64,000 nt of DNA. It comes from Juglans regia (lineage: Eukaryota > Streptophyta > Magnoliopsida > Fagales > Juglandaceae). The translations under genes were made by a program, and so were the position numbers. Below the pieces are notes generated by a model. It saw only the letters and a program-made list of their open reading frames with translations, had not been told where the DNA came from and ran no database searches. How positions within the stretch are numbered: the stretch's first letter is position 1; each line of letters begins with the position of its first letter. Positions 1 through 11,089 of this stretch are shown piece after piece. The stretch lies in assembly GCF_001411555.2 (NCBI RefSeq), contig NC_049916.1, positions 558,001 to 622,000 on the forward strand, written 5' to 3'.

Positions 1-2023
1 TGTGTTAAATCTAAAGCACCATTAATAATCCTAGTTTCATGATGCGACAAGTCTCCACCTTTCCCTGCCTGAAATTGAATATCAGCACCTCAAAATCCTC
101 ACACTTTCTGCCACTATGCAATCATATTTGACACTGGTTATGAAGCAAACCTTATTCGCATGCAACTCGACTAATGTCTTCAGTTCCGTTCGTCTATAGA
201 TTGCAGAATGTTCCTTCCCAAGGAGCCAATCCAAGAGCTGCCATGAAGGTGAAATTATTATAGCAGATTTCTAACTTTCGCCTTAGGGATGGTAAATAGA
301 TATTTTGAGCAATATATATATGTGAAATTATACTAAATAAAAAAAAAAATGATTCAACCACACAATCAATCATCCAATGTGTAAAACAAGAAAGCATGAA
401 GACAAAGAAAATTGATAAATAAACTAAAAATAAATAAATCTTGTAAAGAAATCTCTTGTTACCAAATAAGCAGCCCACTTGTCCCCTACTACAGCTCTAT
501 GACCTCTGGGCAATTCTTTTATATGGCCTCCTATTTCAGAACTCTAATGGTTTCTTCTCAGGTTTTGAATGTTGATAATTTTTTATGCCTTATAAAAAAC
601 TCAATGAGAGCACTCTATTTGATCCCATAAAGACAAGAATTACTCTCTCTTAACACACTAATACAACGGCATGAATAATTTAACCAAAGCTGAAGAAGAA
701 TACTAAAAGAATCATAGAAATAAAAATTCTCATAACACAAGTGATAAGGCATTCTTCTCTACTTTCTCTTCAACTTACAAACTCGGAAACAATCAGAGTT
801 CTTGAAGAAGAGAATCGGTCTTGTTTTGATAAATTTTCCCGGGACACATCTATGTCTTTAGCCTTCTTCTATTCGAGAAAGCATGCATGATGCATGACAG
901 ATAAAGAGAAACCATTGTGATTGAAGAATTAAGGCCATGGAGATTCGGCTTCATTGGGCCATGGATAAGGTGCCTTCTGTTTACTAGAATACTTAGAAAT
1001 GGGTGAGCAATTTTTTAAGTTTATATGCGAAATCCATTGCTCTAAATGTCCTTTAGTCCTGATCCAGTACTAATGGTGAATGATGATGATACTTCACAAT
1101 TCTTGTCAGTGCATTTGAGATCAAATCCTACTCGTCATTGGGCAGCATATTAGAGCAAATCAATAGAAGATCAGTACCTACTAATCAAGAGAAGAGTACT
1201 GAAGTACGCAGAAATATATGGTCGAGGCAAAAGAAACCGAAGCTAATTTGTGTGTAATGCTTTTTCAATGAAAAATACCTTACTGATTGGATATGATATG
1301 GGAAAGAAGACCAACAGAAGCAGCCGGACAAAGGTAGATAGTTTTGCGCCGAGACTTAGTCCATACCGGGAACAGACAGCTTGAGGGATGATCTAGAGAA
1401 AATAAATAAATAAATAAAACTGCCCATGTGTCCTTGAGTTTCAACAATGATGTGTGGAGTGGTGCAACAGAGAATAGAGATTTTACCTCTGAACATGCAA
1501 GTACGAGGGTAACTGAGATAAGAATGGCAGCCCAAGACGGGAATATTGAATCCAGGAAAATGGGCAGTGCCTGTTTTATAAATAAAACAAATGTTCGATC
1601 ATCATGACCAATTTAAATTTAAACTCAAACTTTAAATTTGTGTTCTTGACGTCAAACGTGACATACCTCCATCGCCAGTGATTTTCCCACGAGTAGGGTA
1701 CACAAAAGTAAATGCTCATTCTTAACAATGGGCATTATCTTTGCTGCAAATCATGATCAATGAGGAAAAGAAAGGGAAAAATACATAATTTATAGTATAA
1801 TTAGAGGAAGTTCAACAAATTTAGTGAAATAAAAATGCCAACCTGCATTCTTCCGGTCTTGTGGCTGACCAGCCTTAATGAGGACCTCAAGATCGACATG
1901 GCTGAAAGACAAGAGTCCTAGAGCGAGACCAGATGTAATACCAGCAAACGAAACAAGGACCAAACTTATGCTTAAAAATACCCAAAACTCAGTCTTGCAA
2001 CAATGCTCGTCGTACTCTTTCAT
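1..2023 (-). CDS. DUF21 (CNNM-type) membrane protein, 5' part only
   Basis: The family consists of multi-pass membrane proteins related to CNNM/CorC transporters; plant members carry an N-terminal DUF21 domain followed by CBS domains and their substrate is not settled. Exons by splice signals, in coding order: 1843-2023, 1667-1743, 1487-1570, 1279-1392, 151-237 and 1-68 (cut by the window edge). Phases join without a stop. Exon 1 encodes a hydrophobic segment ([20 protein letters not shown]) and the family stretch [11 protein letters not shown]. Exon 2 gives [17 protein letters not shown], exon 3 ALPIFLDS, exon 4 [12 protein letters not shown] and exon 5 [12 protein letters not shown], all matching plant DUF21 proteins. 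The start at 2023 was chosen because the N-terminus (MKEYDEHCC) has the length and Cys pair of homologues. The intron 238-1278 is unusually long. The CBS part lies outside the window. Confidence 0.88.
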
Positions 2024-3374
2024 TGTGTTAATGTTGGATCGAAGACTATTCTTCGGATTGATGAAATGAAAGAAAATAAATGTAACAACAAAATAATAAT
2101 CTCATGAAGCATGAGTCGAACAGATTTGGCTTTAAATTAGAGAAGCAGGCATTAAGATACAGACAACGGGTTTTAGCGTTTTGGACAGAGACAATGAGAA
2201 TGGAAATATGAAGGTTGGTACCGATTTCTTCGGACCGAAATCCCCAGTCCCAGCTGCCGAACACCTGCTGTCTGCAGATTCTGAAGGGAGAAGCAACTCC
2301 TATAACTTGAAGTTCACAGATGGAATATCAAGAACCACATTTAAATGGACCTCCCGACACCTACTAAAGGTAAAAATTCCAAGAAAAAAAAAAAAAGACC
2401 TTGGGAGGGGAATGCGTCTTCCACACGACTTCATTGCTGTAAACCCTTGGCAGATAGTTCTTGCCATGCATATATATAAATGAACAAAAGTAACTGGGGT
2501 AGCTATATCTGGCCGGGGCGTTAATTCCCCCGTTTACAATATTATCCTACGCTTATCCCCAGAAGAAACTCCACCAATTAATCCAATTTATGAAACTAGA
2601 AAACAAAAATTTCAATCTTTGAACTTTGCATGAAAAGATTTTTGTTCTTGGTAGTAGTGAAAAAATGAACAATAAACGATCTTAATTCAATGCCCTTGGA
2701 TTCTCTGAGTTGATCTTCAATGCCAAATGATCTGCGACATATATAATACAAAAAGACTACTGATCAATTTGAAGCTTCTTTGTAAGTTGCAGTTTCATCT
2801 AGCAAGTACTCATGAATTTGAAACTTATTATAATCTACTCACTCTGTTTGGATTATTTTCATACTCTCAACGTTGAATCGAAATGTTACAGAAACAACAG
2901 TAATAATGAACAAAGAAGGCAGTGGACCCTGTCATAGCTAAAAACGATTGAAAGCGAGATACTGTTAAGCTTATATACAATATATATAAAACCGGAACAA
3001 CAGGCCCATCAGCACGGCATGCGTGCGTGCTGACTGATGAAAGCACGAAGCATATATAATACTTTACGATCTAACCTTTATAATACTTGAAAAGAAAAAG
3101 ATTGTAAATCTGACAGGGAGGTCAAATTAAGTCGAAAACGACGATAAACGTGAGTGGGTAAAAGATGCCCCATTGCCCCCGTCCAAAGTGAAAGAGTTAT
3201 CTATTCTATTAATAAAAGAGCACGTCGCTGTATGACAGTAATGTTTTATGTCTACATTATATTTTTATTTTTGAGTTTTATGATAGTATAGCATGTATTA
3301 AAGTGCACTGCTCGCCCGCGCATCTGCTTCTCGACACCGACCCGCATATGAGGGTACCCTTATCCCGTTGTTGG
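2024..3374. other. Intergenic, upstream flank of the DUF21 gene
   Basis: No coding region is supported. The short open frames at 2046-2264 and 2181-2483 show no family features. The stretch should contain the promoter and 5' leader of the minus-strand DUF21 gene; I could not place a clear TATA box. Confidence 0.5.
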
Positions 3375-5478
3375 TAGGGCTGAGCAAAAATCCGACAATT
3401 CGACTTCGCTCCAAGTTCGTTCCAACAAGTCGGAGTCGGAGTTTTTTCCCTATTGAAAATTAGAGTCGAAGTCTAAGTCGAAGTCGGAGTCATTGACGAA
3501 CCGACTCCGGCTCCGCTCCGATCCGCCTCCGACACTCCGCCTCCGACTTGGCCCTCCGACTCCGCCTCTAATTTTATACATATTTTATAAAAATATTTGT
3601 TTTTTATAATTAATCATTTAAATTTTATCAACTATATCTTATATAGTTAGTTAAACTCGATAATATACTAGTTAAATAATCTATTTATACTATAATATGT
3701 AGACTAAATTGACTAATAAATAATAATAGTTTAGTATATGACTATATGTAAATATACTAAACTATTGTAAGTTGTAACACTAAATTACTAATGTATAAAT
3801 ATAATAACATGTAATACTAATGTATATATAATATACTATAAACACTAAGATGCATAATAACATCAACATGTAATACTAATGGATAAACACTAATCTATAA
3901 ATTTATAATAACATATAATACCAATGTATAATAACTAAAGTATTATTCATATAAATTTTATATAACAATATCTTGCATTAATTATATTTTTTTACTTAAT
4001 AAATTCTCAACATATTCCTTTTGATAAATATATTAGTAATACAAATATATATTAGTATATTAATTAGATTTATGGTCTAATACTAATACTATTAGTAATC
4101 CACTTTAAGTCTATATAGAAATTACTATATAAATCACTAAAGTATTAATTACTAATACTATATTACTATATGATACTATTAACTATAGTGATATACTAAT
4201 ATTAGTATACTAATACTATCAGTGATATAGTTAGTACAGTGATTTATACTAATACTAATATATAGTTATGCTAATCACTGTAACTAATCCTAATACTAAT
4301 ATAGACTGTAGTTATAACTTATAGTATTATACCTATACTAAATCACTATAACTTATACTAATATATTATATAGTTATACTAAATCACTATAACTTATACT
4401 AATATAGTTATACTAAATTACTATAACTAATACTAATATTTATACTAATACTAATATAGACTATAGTTATAACTTATAGTATTATACCTATACTAAATCA
4501 CTATAACTTATACTAATATATTATATAGTTATACTAAATCACTATAACTTATACTAATATAGTTATGCTAAATCACTATAGTTATACTAATCACTATAAC
4601 TATATATAGTATTAATATCACTATTAGTATAATATATATATATATAGTATTAATAATAACTAATACTAATATAACTATTAGTATAACTAATATCACTACT
4701 AGTATAACTAATACTAATACTAATATACTAATACTATTAGTGTATTACTAATATTTATATATATTAATATATATATATATATCAAGTATAAGAGATTAGA
4801 GATTTAATATATATATATATATAATATTAAATCACTAACATACTAATAGTATGATACTATAGTAATAGTAATTATACTATAAGATATAGTAATAGACTAA
4901 TAGTATATTATATATAAAATAATAATACTATTTTTTGAATCTTCATTTCGTATACAGTGTTTTTTTTTAATATTCATATATAATAATATGTATATCATAT
5001 ATTTTTTATGAATCTTCATATATATATAATATATATAAAATTAAAAATAGATTCATAGTAATTATAATAGTATACTATAGTAACTATACAGTGCCTTTTT
5101 TTTTAATCTTCATTTCGTATACGATGCCGTTGTTTATTGTAGTGATTAGTTGGATGTGGATATGGAATCATGGATGATGGGAGTACATGTAAAAATATGA
5201 CTTTCTTTTCATTTTTAATTTTTGAATGCACGTTAGTATGTTACTTGTTTTATTTAGTTGTATTTTTTGTTATAATCAAAAGTTTAATAAGTTTAGATTG
5301 TAATTTTGAGAAAATTGAAATTTGAAATCCCACAATTTTTTTTAAAAAAAAGTGGATCAAATATGAAGTTAAAAAAGACAAAAAAAAAAAAAAAAAGTCT
5401 AAAAATCCAACTCCACTCTGACAAGTCGGAGTCGGAGGTTGAGCCCTCCGACTCTGAAGAGGTCGGTGCTCAACCCTA
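3375..5478. mobile_element. hAT-like non-autonomous element with AT-rich core
   Basis: The left end reads TAGGGCTGAGCA and the reverse complement of the right end reads TAGGGTTGAGCA, an 11-of-12 inverted terminus of hAT style. Flanks are GTTGTTGG (3367-3374) and GTTGTTTG (5479-5486), 7 of 8 identical, as expected for an aged 8-bp hAT target duplication. Just inside both ends are GC-rich words built from CCGACTCCG / AAGTCGGAGTCGG. The core (about 3590-5100) is almost only A and T, made of degenerate reiterations of actaatacta/tatagttatac. No transposase is visible. Element type is inferred from termini and duplication length. Confidence 0.65.
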
Positions 5479-6641
5479 GTTGTTTGGTGGAAGTGGCAGA
5501 TTAGCATAAAGTTGGCAGAAAACCATGATCTTTCCTTGATTGGGGTAGTTTTGGGCATGCACGTTTCGGTATTTTGATCATAACTTTAGTTATAGGTATC
5601 AAAATTGTACATATGACCCCAATTCGGAAAGCACTTTTTGGCGCGCATGTCGTGATCAACAAATTATGCTCGGTGTGCATCTTTTTCAAGGCCAAATTCC
5701 ATTGTGTTTTCCTTTGAATCCCTATTTTTAGATATTTTTTACCTTTTATGATAATGTTTCATTTATCATTTAGGAAGTGATTCTGAACCTGATTTGGGCC
5801 AGATTTTTAGCAGATTACTCATTTTATTATGTATTTATTTTTGGTGTGATTATTGAGATTTTGTTATTTTTAGTAAAATTCTGATATGGTCACTTTTAAA
5901 CTATTACAGCCTGGCTTGTGGGTTGATTTGGATATTCTTGGATTTTGACAATTTTGAATTGAACATAAGAGTCGTTTTCTCTGTATTTTGGGTGATTCTC
6001 TTGTCTTCATTCCTACGAATTATATGTTGAAATTAGCTTGCAGAATAATCACTATTATATCCGGCGTCGCTTGTAGGCCTTTCGGAATTTGCCAAACAAA
6101 AATCAAACATATTTTCAACCCTCAAATCAATAGATCAAACACTAAATCCACTAGTCCAAAAAAATAGTGTTTAGGTCCAACAAAAAAACATATTAAGAGA
6201 AACAAGTATATAGAGAACCACAATCTCATCGTGGATCTGCGCGGAGACCTATGCGAGGACGACCTATGACCCACGACCATGGCCCGGGTGTGGATGTGGG
6301 TGTGGAGATTCTGAATAAGAAGAGAATTGAGAAGAGGAGAAAAAAAAAAGAATAAAAGGAGGAGGAGAAGAATATGAAAGGGGCACCGGCGTGAGAGGAA
6401 TGAGATTAAAAGAAGAGAGGTGGGCGAGGAGAGAGAGAGATTAGGGTTTACAAGTTTATGTAGATGTTTTTTTTAACATATAAATTATGACGGCGGGCGG
6501 GTTGCCCAGCTGTAACCTAGCAGGACGAGCAAATCAAGCAGACAGGTTAGGTCATGGGATGGGTTGGTCCAAATGAAATGGAGAGTCCACACGATATGTG
6601 TGTTTGACAAATGCTCTCCTTGGGGCTAGCATTATTGCTCT
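5479..6641. other. Degenerate intergenic sequence, possible old LTR remains
   Basis: No gene seen. The 5500-6060 part is T-rich and resembles plant LTR sequence in texture, but I could not find paired ends. 6240-6560 is purine-rich with a GC patch. The open frame at 5501-5695 (minus) has no recognisable domain. Confidence 0.3.
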
Positions 6642-7206
6642 TTAAGGTGCTCGTCCACTATTGCTCTTCAAGGTGCTCTCTTTGTTCATTGTCTTTGTGC
6701 CAACAATCCGAGGCAAAGTGTCCAAATTTGTTGCAATTGTAGCATTGAATGTTCCTGGTGAAAAATAATCAATCACCATTTTGTCTTCCTTCATGTGAAG
6801 TGCCTCAAACTCGCCTCGTAATGTTTGTAGGCAAATTCGTCTCACCCGTTCATCTCCTTTAAAAATGGAAGCAATAATCTTCCATGCTTTTTTGCCGTTG
6901 CTTCGGTAACTTTGTTGAATGTAGCCTCATCCAACCCTTTATAGAGTGAACAATTCCTTTTTATCATTCTTTCTTTACTCTTTAAGAGTCCGCTTCTCAT
7001 CTACAGCGTATGCAGCTTCTTGCCCCTCCGTGAGCTCCATATATCTATCGGTAACAATCTCATGCAAATCTTGAAACCCAAACAGGACTCTCATTTGGAT
7101 AGACCACGTCCCATAATTATCTTTTGAAAGCCTTGAAATTTGTTGTTGGAGAAAGTTGGAGGTCATTTCTTGAAAAGTTTGAAACTGTCATAACTGATAC
7201 CAATTT
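6642..7206 (-). pseudogene. Decayed Copia-type retrotransposon gag fragment
   Basis: On the minus strand from 7166, the reading starts with FLQQQISRLSKDNYGTWSIQM, the DUF4219-type N-terminus of Copia gag. It is followed after a gap by LQTLRGEFEALHMKE (UBN2/gag family, 6780-6840). In another frame at about 6670-6760 lies a CCHC zinc knuckle, CYNCNKFGHFASDC, spaced C-X2-C-X4-H-X4-C. The parts are in the right order but in different frames and with deletions, so the gene is dead. Upstream on the same strand, about 7196-7206, TTGGTATCAG resembles the initiator-Met tRNA primer binding site of Copia elements. No protease, integrase or reverse transcriptase follows. Confidence 0.7.
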
Positions 7207-7462
7207 AAAAGGATAAATTTATCTAAACTTTTATTACTCTCTTGAAAATATATTACAATGCATCAATCTATATATAGGCACATAACCCATCATACTTAAT
7301 GACCATAAAGTTACTCTTGAAAAAATAAAAAGACACTCTTAATAATTGAAAACTTTTTCTTTAGAATATCCAAAAGTCTTCATTGGTTGGATTTGTTTAA
7401 ACTTCCGATATGGGGTTTGCCCCAGAATGTATTAGAATGATGGTATTGTCTGATTTATATTT
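7207..7462 (-). other. Probable remnant of the Copia LTR
   Basis: This AT-rich stretch sits directly before the primer-binding-like site of the gag fragment on the minus strand, where a 5' LTR would be. No matching LTR partner is in the window, so the boundaries are unknown. Confidence 0.35.
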
Positions 7463-7660
7463 ACTTAAGAGTAATGCTACACAACTTTTCAATCTCTATA
7501 TATTATATATATATATTTTTTTTGAGTTTATTCTTTTTAAACTAATTCAATTTTTCTATTCATCATTCTTATATTAAATATTTGATAAAAAAAAAAATTA
7601 AAAAAATTGTGGTATGTGGAGATTGTGTGAATAATAAGAAGTTGTGTAGATTTTTTAGGT
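7463..7660. mobile_element. Small MITE with AGTAATGCTACACAACTT-type ends
   Basis: Left end GAGTAATGCTACACAACTT and the reverse complement of the right end (TCTACACAACTT) form an inverted repeat of about 12 bases around an AT-rich core. The head AGTAATGCTA is shared with other MITEs in this window. A clean target duplication was not found. Confidence 0.45.
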
Positions 7661-7729
7661 AAAAAGTGGATGTGCTTTTTTACTATAAAAAATAAATAAA
7701 AACTAAAATTAAATCTAGAGTTTAAAAAA

Positions 7730-8412
7730 GTACGATTTGGTTTAGGGTCCGGGAAAAAAAATCCAAAACAGGGTTTAAACTTTAGAGAAAAAATGGGGTT
7801 TAGAAACCCGCATCAGCCTAGCCCAAAACAGGGTCAGGGTCTAATCGGCGTCGATTCTAATGGAGAAAACGGCGCCGTTTAGGGTCTGCATGTTCTCCCA
7901 CCCCCGGGGGACCTCATATTCTGCTCACTCTCAGCCTCACAGTTCAATTAGAGCCCGTCGCCTCTCTCTCTCTCTCTCTCTCTCTTCTCCCGCCGTGCGG
8001 CTGTCCCTCCACTGCCACTCGCCGTCGGTTCTTGGAGGAACACCCCCCGCGACCTGACTCACTCTCAGACCCGTCGCTTCTCTCTCTCTCTCTCTTCTCG
8101 CGCCGTGCGGCCGTCCCTCTACGCGTTCGCAGCTCCTAGAACTGCCCCTGCCCCTGGCCGTCAGTTCCTTCTCCTCCAGGCGTCCCCGGCGTCTCCACAA
8201 GTCTACGGTAGGTATTTTTTTCATAATCTTATGGTGATTTTTGTTGAGGTCTGTATTTTGGTGATACAAGGGTGCTGTACTCCCGAAATGTTCTATGTTC
8301 AATAGCGTGTTGTAATCTCCAAAATCCAACTCCGTATCCGATTACACATACTTAATTAATCAATTGGGTATTTGGGAATCACCGACTCCGATTGTGTTGG
8401 TGCTCACCCCTA
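7730..8412. other. CT-rich leader-like segment ending in a hAT-type terminus
   Basis: This contains a perfect 14-bp palindrome AAACGGCGCCGTTT (7867-7880) and two CT microsatellites (about 7961-7985 and 8080-8096). At 8398-8412 the reverse complement reads TAGGGGTGAGCACC, the same terminus type as the element at 3375-5478, preceded by the same ACCGACTCCG word. No left terminus was found. The segment looks like the end of a hAT-related insertion placed just upstream of the PPR gene. A possible splice donor at 8208 (CGGTAGGT) would pair with the acceptor at 8780, so part of it may now be the PPR 5' leader. Confidence 0.4.
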
Positions 8413-8781
8413 GACTTGAAACGTTTCAACCACTCCGGTTGGTTGGGTGGAAATTTCGATATATAAAGAGATCAAATTTGGCGTCTATAGATTTCTGTTA
8501 GCCAAAGGAGATTTATTACTTCAAACCATTATGTGGTTTTCTGGTTCTCATGGACTATTCTGAACTCGGATTTGAAAATTTTTCTGGTGTTGCTTATGAA
8601 TCTAACCTTATTTTCATGGTCTGGATAGCACTTTGAAATACATTTCTTGCTTTTCAAAAACAAGAAATACATTGGATGTTAATGGTTATTGATGAAAAAC
8701 GGGGCCTATTTCTCTCACCCATTTTTTAGTAGCTTCGTATATTTAAGACCTATTGAGTTTGTTCTTTTGTGCTTTCACAGG

Positions 8782-11089
8782 ATGCTTACATTGACGTATT
8801 CTCTGCCAATCGTTATTAAAAGATTGGAATCAATTAAAATTCCAAAGAGTACGAGCAGGGTCGTGGTATGCATCTCATGTTTCTTAATATTTCAATCTTT
8901 TGCTGATAGTAATGGAAATAGACTGGTTCCATTTTGGTTGCTAAGATGAGATAGCGACATGGGAACTGGAAATTTGATGATTAGGTGCTACCTGTATTTA
9001 TGGGAGAATAAATCTTTCTTCTCTGTCGTAGTTATTTATTGGCAATCAAACTGAAGCTTACTCATCTAATATTTTTTCTCTCCAAAAAAATGTTAAAAAA
9101 AATCAGGTATGTGCTTCAAAAGGCCCAAGACCAAGATATCCTCGAGTGTGGAAAACAAGAAAGAGAATTGGAACCATTTCCAAGTCATCAAAGCTCATTG
9201 ATTGTGTAAGCTTGACTTTTATCTCCCCGGGTTTTGTTTCCTTTTAATTGATTCTCACAGCTAATACGAGTATGTTCCAACTTTTCGAAATGGAGTTTTT
9301 GAACAATCTACAGTAATAGAAGAACATTTTTTTTTTTTCAAAAAAATAAAAAAATTTCTTTATTGTATTTTAGCCTATTGAGATAATCATTTTGGGGATT
9401 TTTTTGTAGATTATGAAATTGTCAAATGTCAAAGAGGAAGTTTATGGAGCTCTTGATTCATTCATTGCCTGGGAATTAGAGTTCCCTTTAATTACCGTGA
9501 AGAAGGCATTGAAGACTCTTGAAAATGAAGGAGAATGGAAGAGAATAATTCAGGTGCCTTTAGTTTGGTGAACTTTTTTCTTACTTCTCTTCTTTGGTGG
9601 TTTTCAAATTCCAAATCAAGCAAGCAAAGTGTGGACTGTAGGTGACAAAGTGGATGTTAAGTAAAGGTCAAGGAAGAACAATGGGGAGCTATTTCACATT
9701 ACTAAATGCCTTAGCAGAGGATGGGAGACTTGATGAAGCTGAGGAGCTTTGGACAAAACTATTTAAGGAGAATTTGGAAAGCACACCTCGTATTTTCTTT
9801 GATAAGATGATTTCTATTTATTATAAAAGGGCCATGCATGAGAAGATGTTTGAGGTACTACTATGCCATCCTATGCTTCCTAATCTTGAAGTTAATGACT
9901 TTTTCAGTTGGTTATAGAATGCTCAAGAGATGAAGCCTTAGAAGATGATTTCATTGTGAGAATGAATTCATCACCAGCTGATTGTATCACAATCAGATTC
10001 AATCCCATAATATCTATCTTCCAAATTATGCCGAATCTGACTTCTCATTTACATTTAACTCACCCCCTGTCAGACTAAGTAAGACATCATTGTATGTGGA
10101 CATCTTATTGGAGTTGAGCTGCTGCCACTGATCACAGAAATCCTATAGATGTTGTAATTTAGAATCCACACCTCATCAACCCGGGGTTGGCTCAAGTGGT
10201 AAAGGCCTTAGCCTTGGTGGTATGCTCCTTCCAGGTTTAAGGTTCAAATCCTCTTGGGTGCAAACAATTTCTTTGGGCCATCGGATTGGGAGAACTTCCC
10301 CTTGAATTGCCTGAGGTGCGGGAAACTTCTTGCCGAGGGGCCTGTGCACCCTAGGGATTAGTCGGGACTTTGTTCTCGGACACCCGGTTCCAATAAAAAA
10401 AAAAAAAAAAAAGAATCCACACCTCAATCTTTTTTAGATGTAGATTCTTTGGCAACACCCATGCAAAGTAAGACATGAAATAGCTTCTTCTTAACGCATT
10501 AGTCAATTGATGCTCTGATCTTAGATATGGATCTTTACTGTATCTATCAGAACTGGTGCAGTATCTTTTGATTGTCTGATTCAGAAAGCTAGTTCTTTCC
10601 TATCTAGTAGCTTATATATTGGATGCTCTAAATTCAGGGAAATTTTAACATGTATATATTCTCTCCTAGATATTTGCTGACATGGAAGAGCTTGGTGTCC
10701 GGCCAAATGTTTCAATTGTTTCAATGGTTGGAAATGTCTTCAAAGAGCTGGGTATGATGGACAAATATAACAAATTGAAGAAGAAATATCCACCTCCAAA
10801 ATGGGAATATCAGTACATCAAAGGAAAGCGCATCAAAATAAAGGCAAAGCATTTAGACGAATATCATGTTTCTAATGAAGAAGCAAGCAGGCGTGAGAAA
10901 ACTGACCAGACTTTGAATGTTATGCACGAGGAAGCTGAAACAAGTTCAGATGAACTTGACATCGAAGTTAATGATTGTGGCAAATATGTACTTAAGAATG
11001 AGGAAACTGACTGGAGTTCAAACGAATTTTACGAGGAAGCCGAAACAAGTTCTGATGAGTTGAAAATTGAAGCTGATGTTTCTTCTTGA
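8782..11089 (+). CDS. PPR protein, homologue of Arabidopsis At4g18975 type, 319 aa
   Basis: PPR proteins bind organelle RNA; the Arabidopsis relative is annotated as a chloroplast P-class protein. Exons: 8782-8865, 9107-9205, 9410-9553, 9642-9854 and 10670-11089, summing to 960 bases with stop. The start at 8782 lies one base after an acceptor (TTTCACAG), so an upstream leader intron is likely. Conserved family stretches are [54 protein letters not shown] and [19 protein letters not shown], spanning roughly residues 70-220. [17 protein letters not shown] follows. The C-terminal 75 residues are acidic and contain [10 protein letters not shown] twice. The N-terminus is basic and Ser/Thr-rich, compatible with an organelle transit peptide. 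Function is inferred from the family only. Confidence 0.88.
10161..10426 (+). mobile_element. tRNA-derived SINE in the last PPR intron
   Basis: The body 10176-10411 has a pol III box A (TGGCTCAAGTGG, 10188-10199) and box B (GGTTCAAATCC, 10241-10251), and ends in an A tail. It is flanked by a perfect 15-bp target duplication AGAATCCACACCTCA at 10161-10175 and 10412-10426. It lies in the intron 9855-10669 in the sense orientation. The perfect duplication suggests a fairly recent insertion. Confidence 0.9.

Noticed and set aside
3590..5100. CRISPR-like or centromeric tandem array
   Set aside because: The repeats are degenerate AT words without fixed unit length or spacers, and lie between hAT-type ends.
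7937..8329. 130-codon minus-strand open frame
   Set aside because: Arises from the CT microsatellites (RERERE runs); no conserved domain.
10176..10260. tRNA gene
   Set aside because: Box A and box B are present, but the A tail, length and 15-bp duplication show a SINE.
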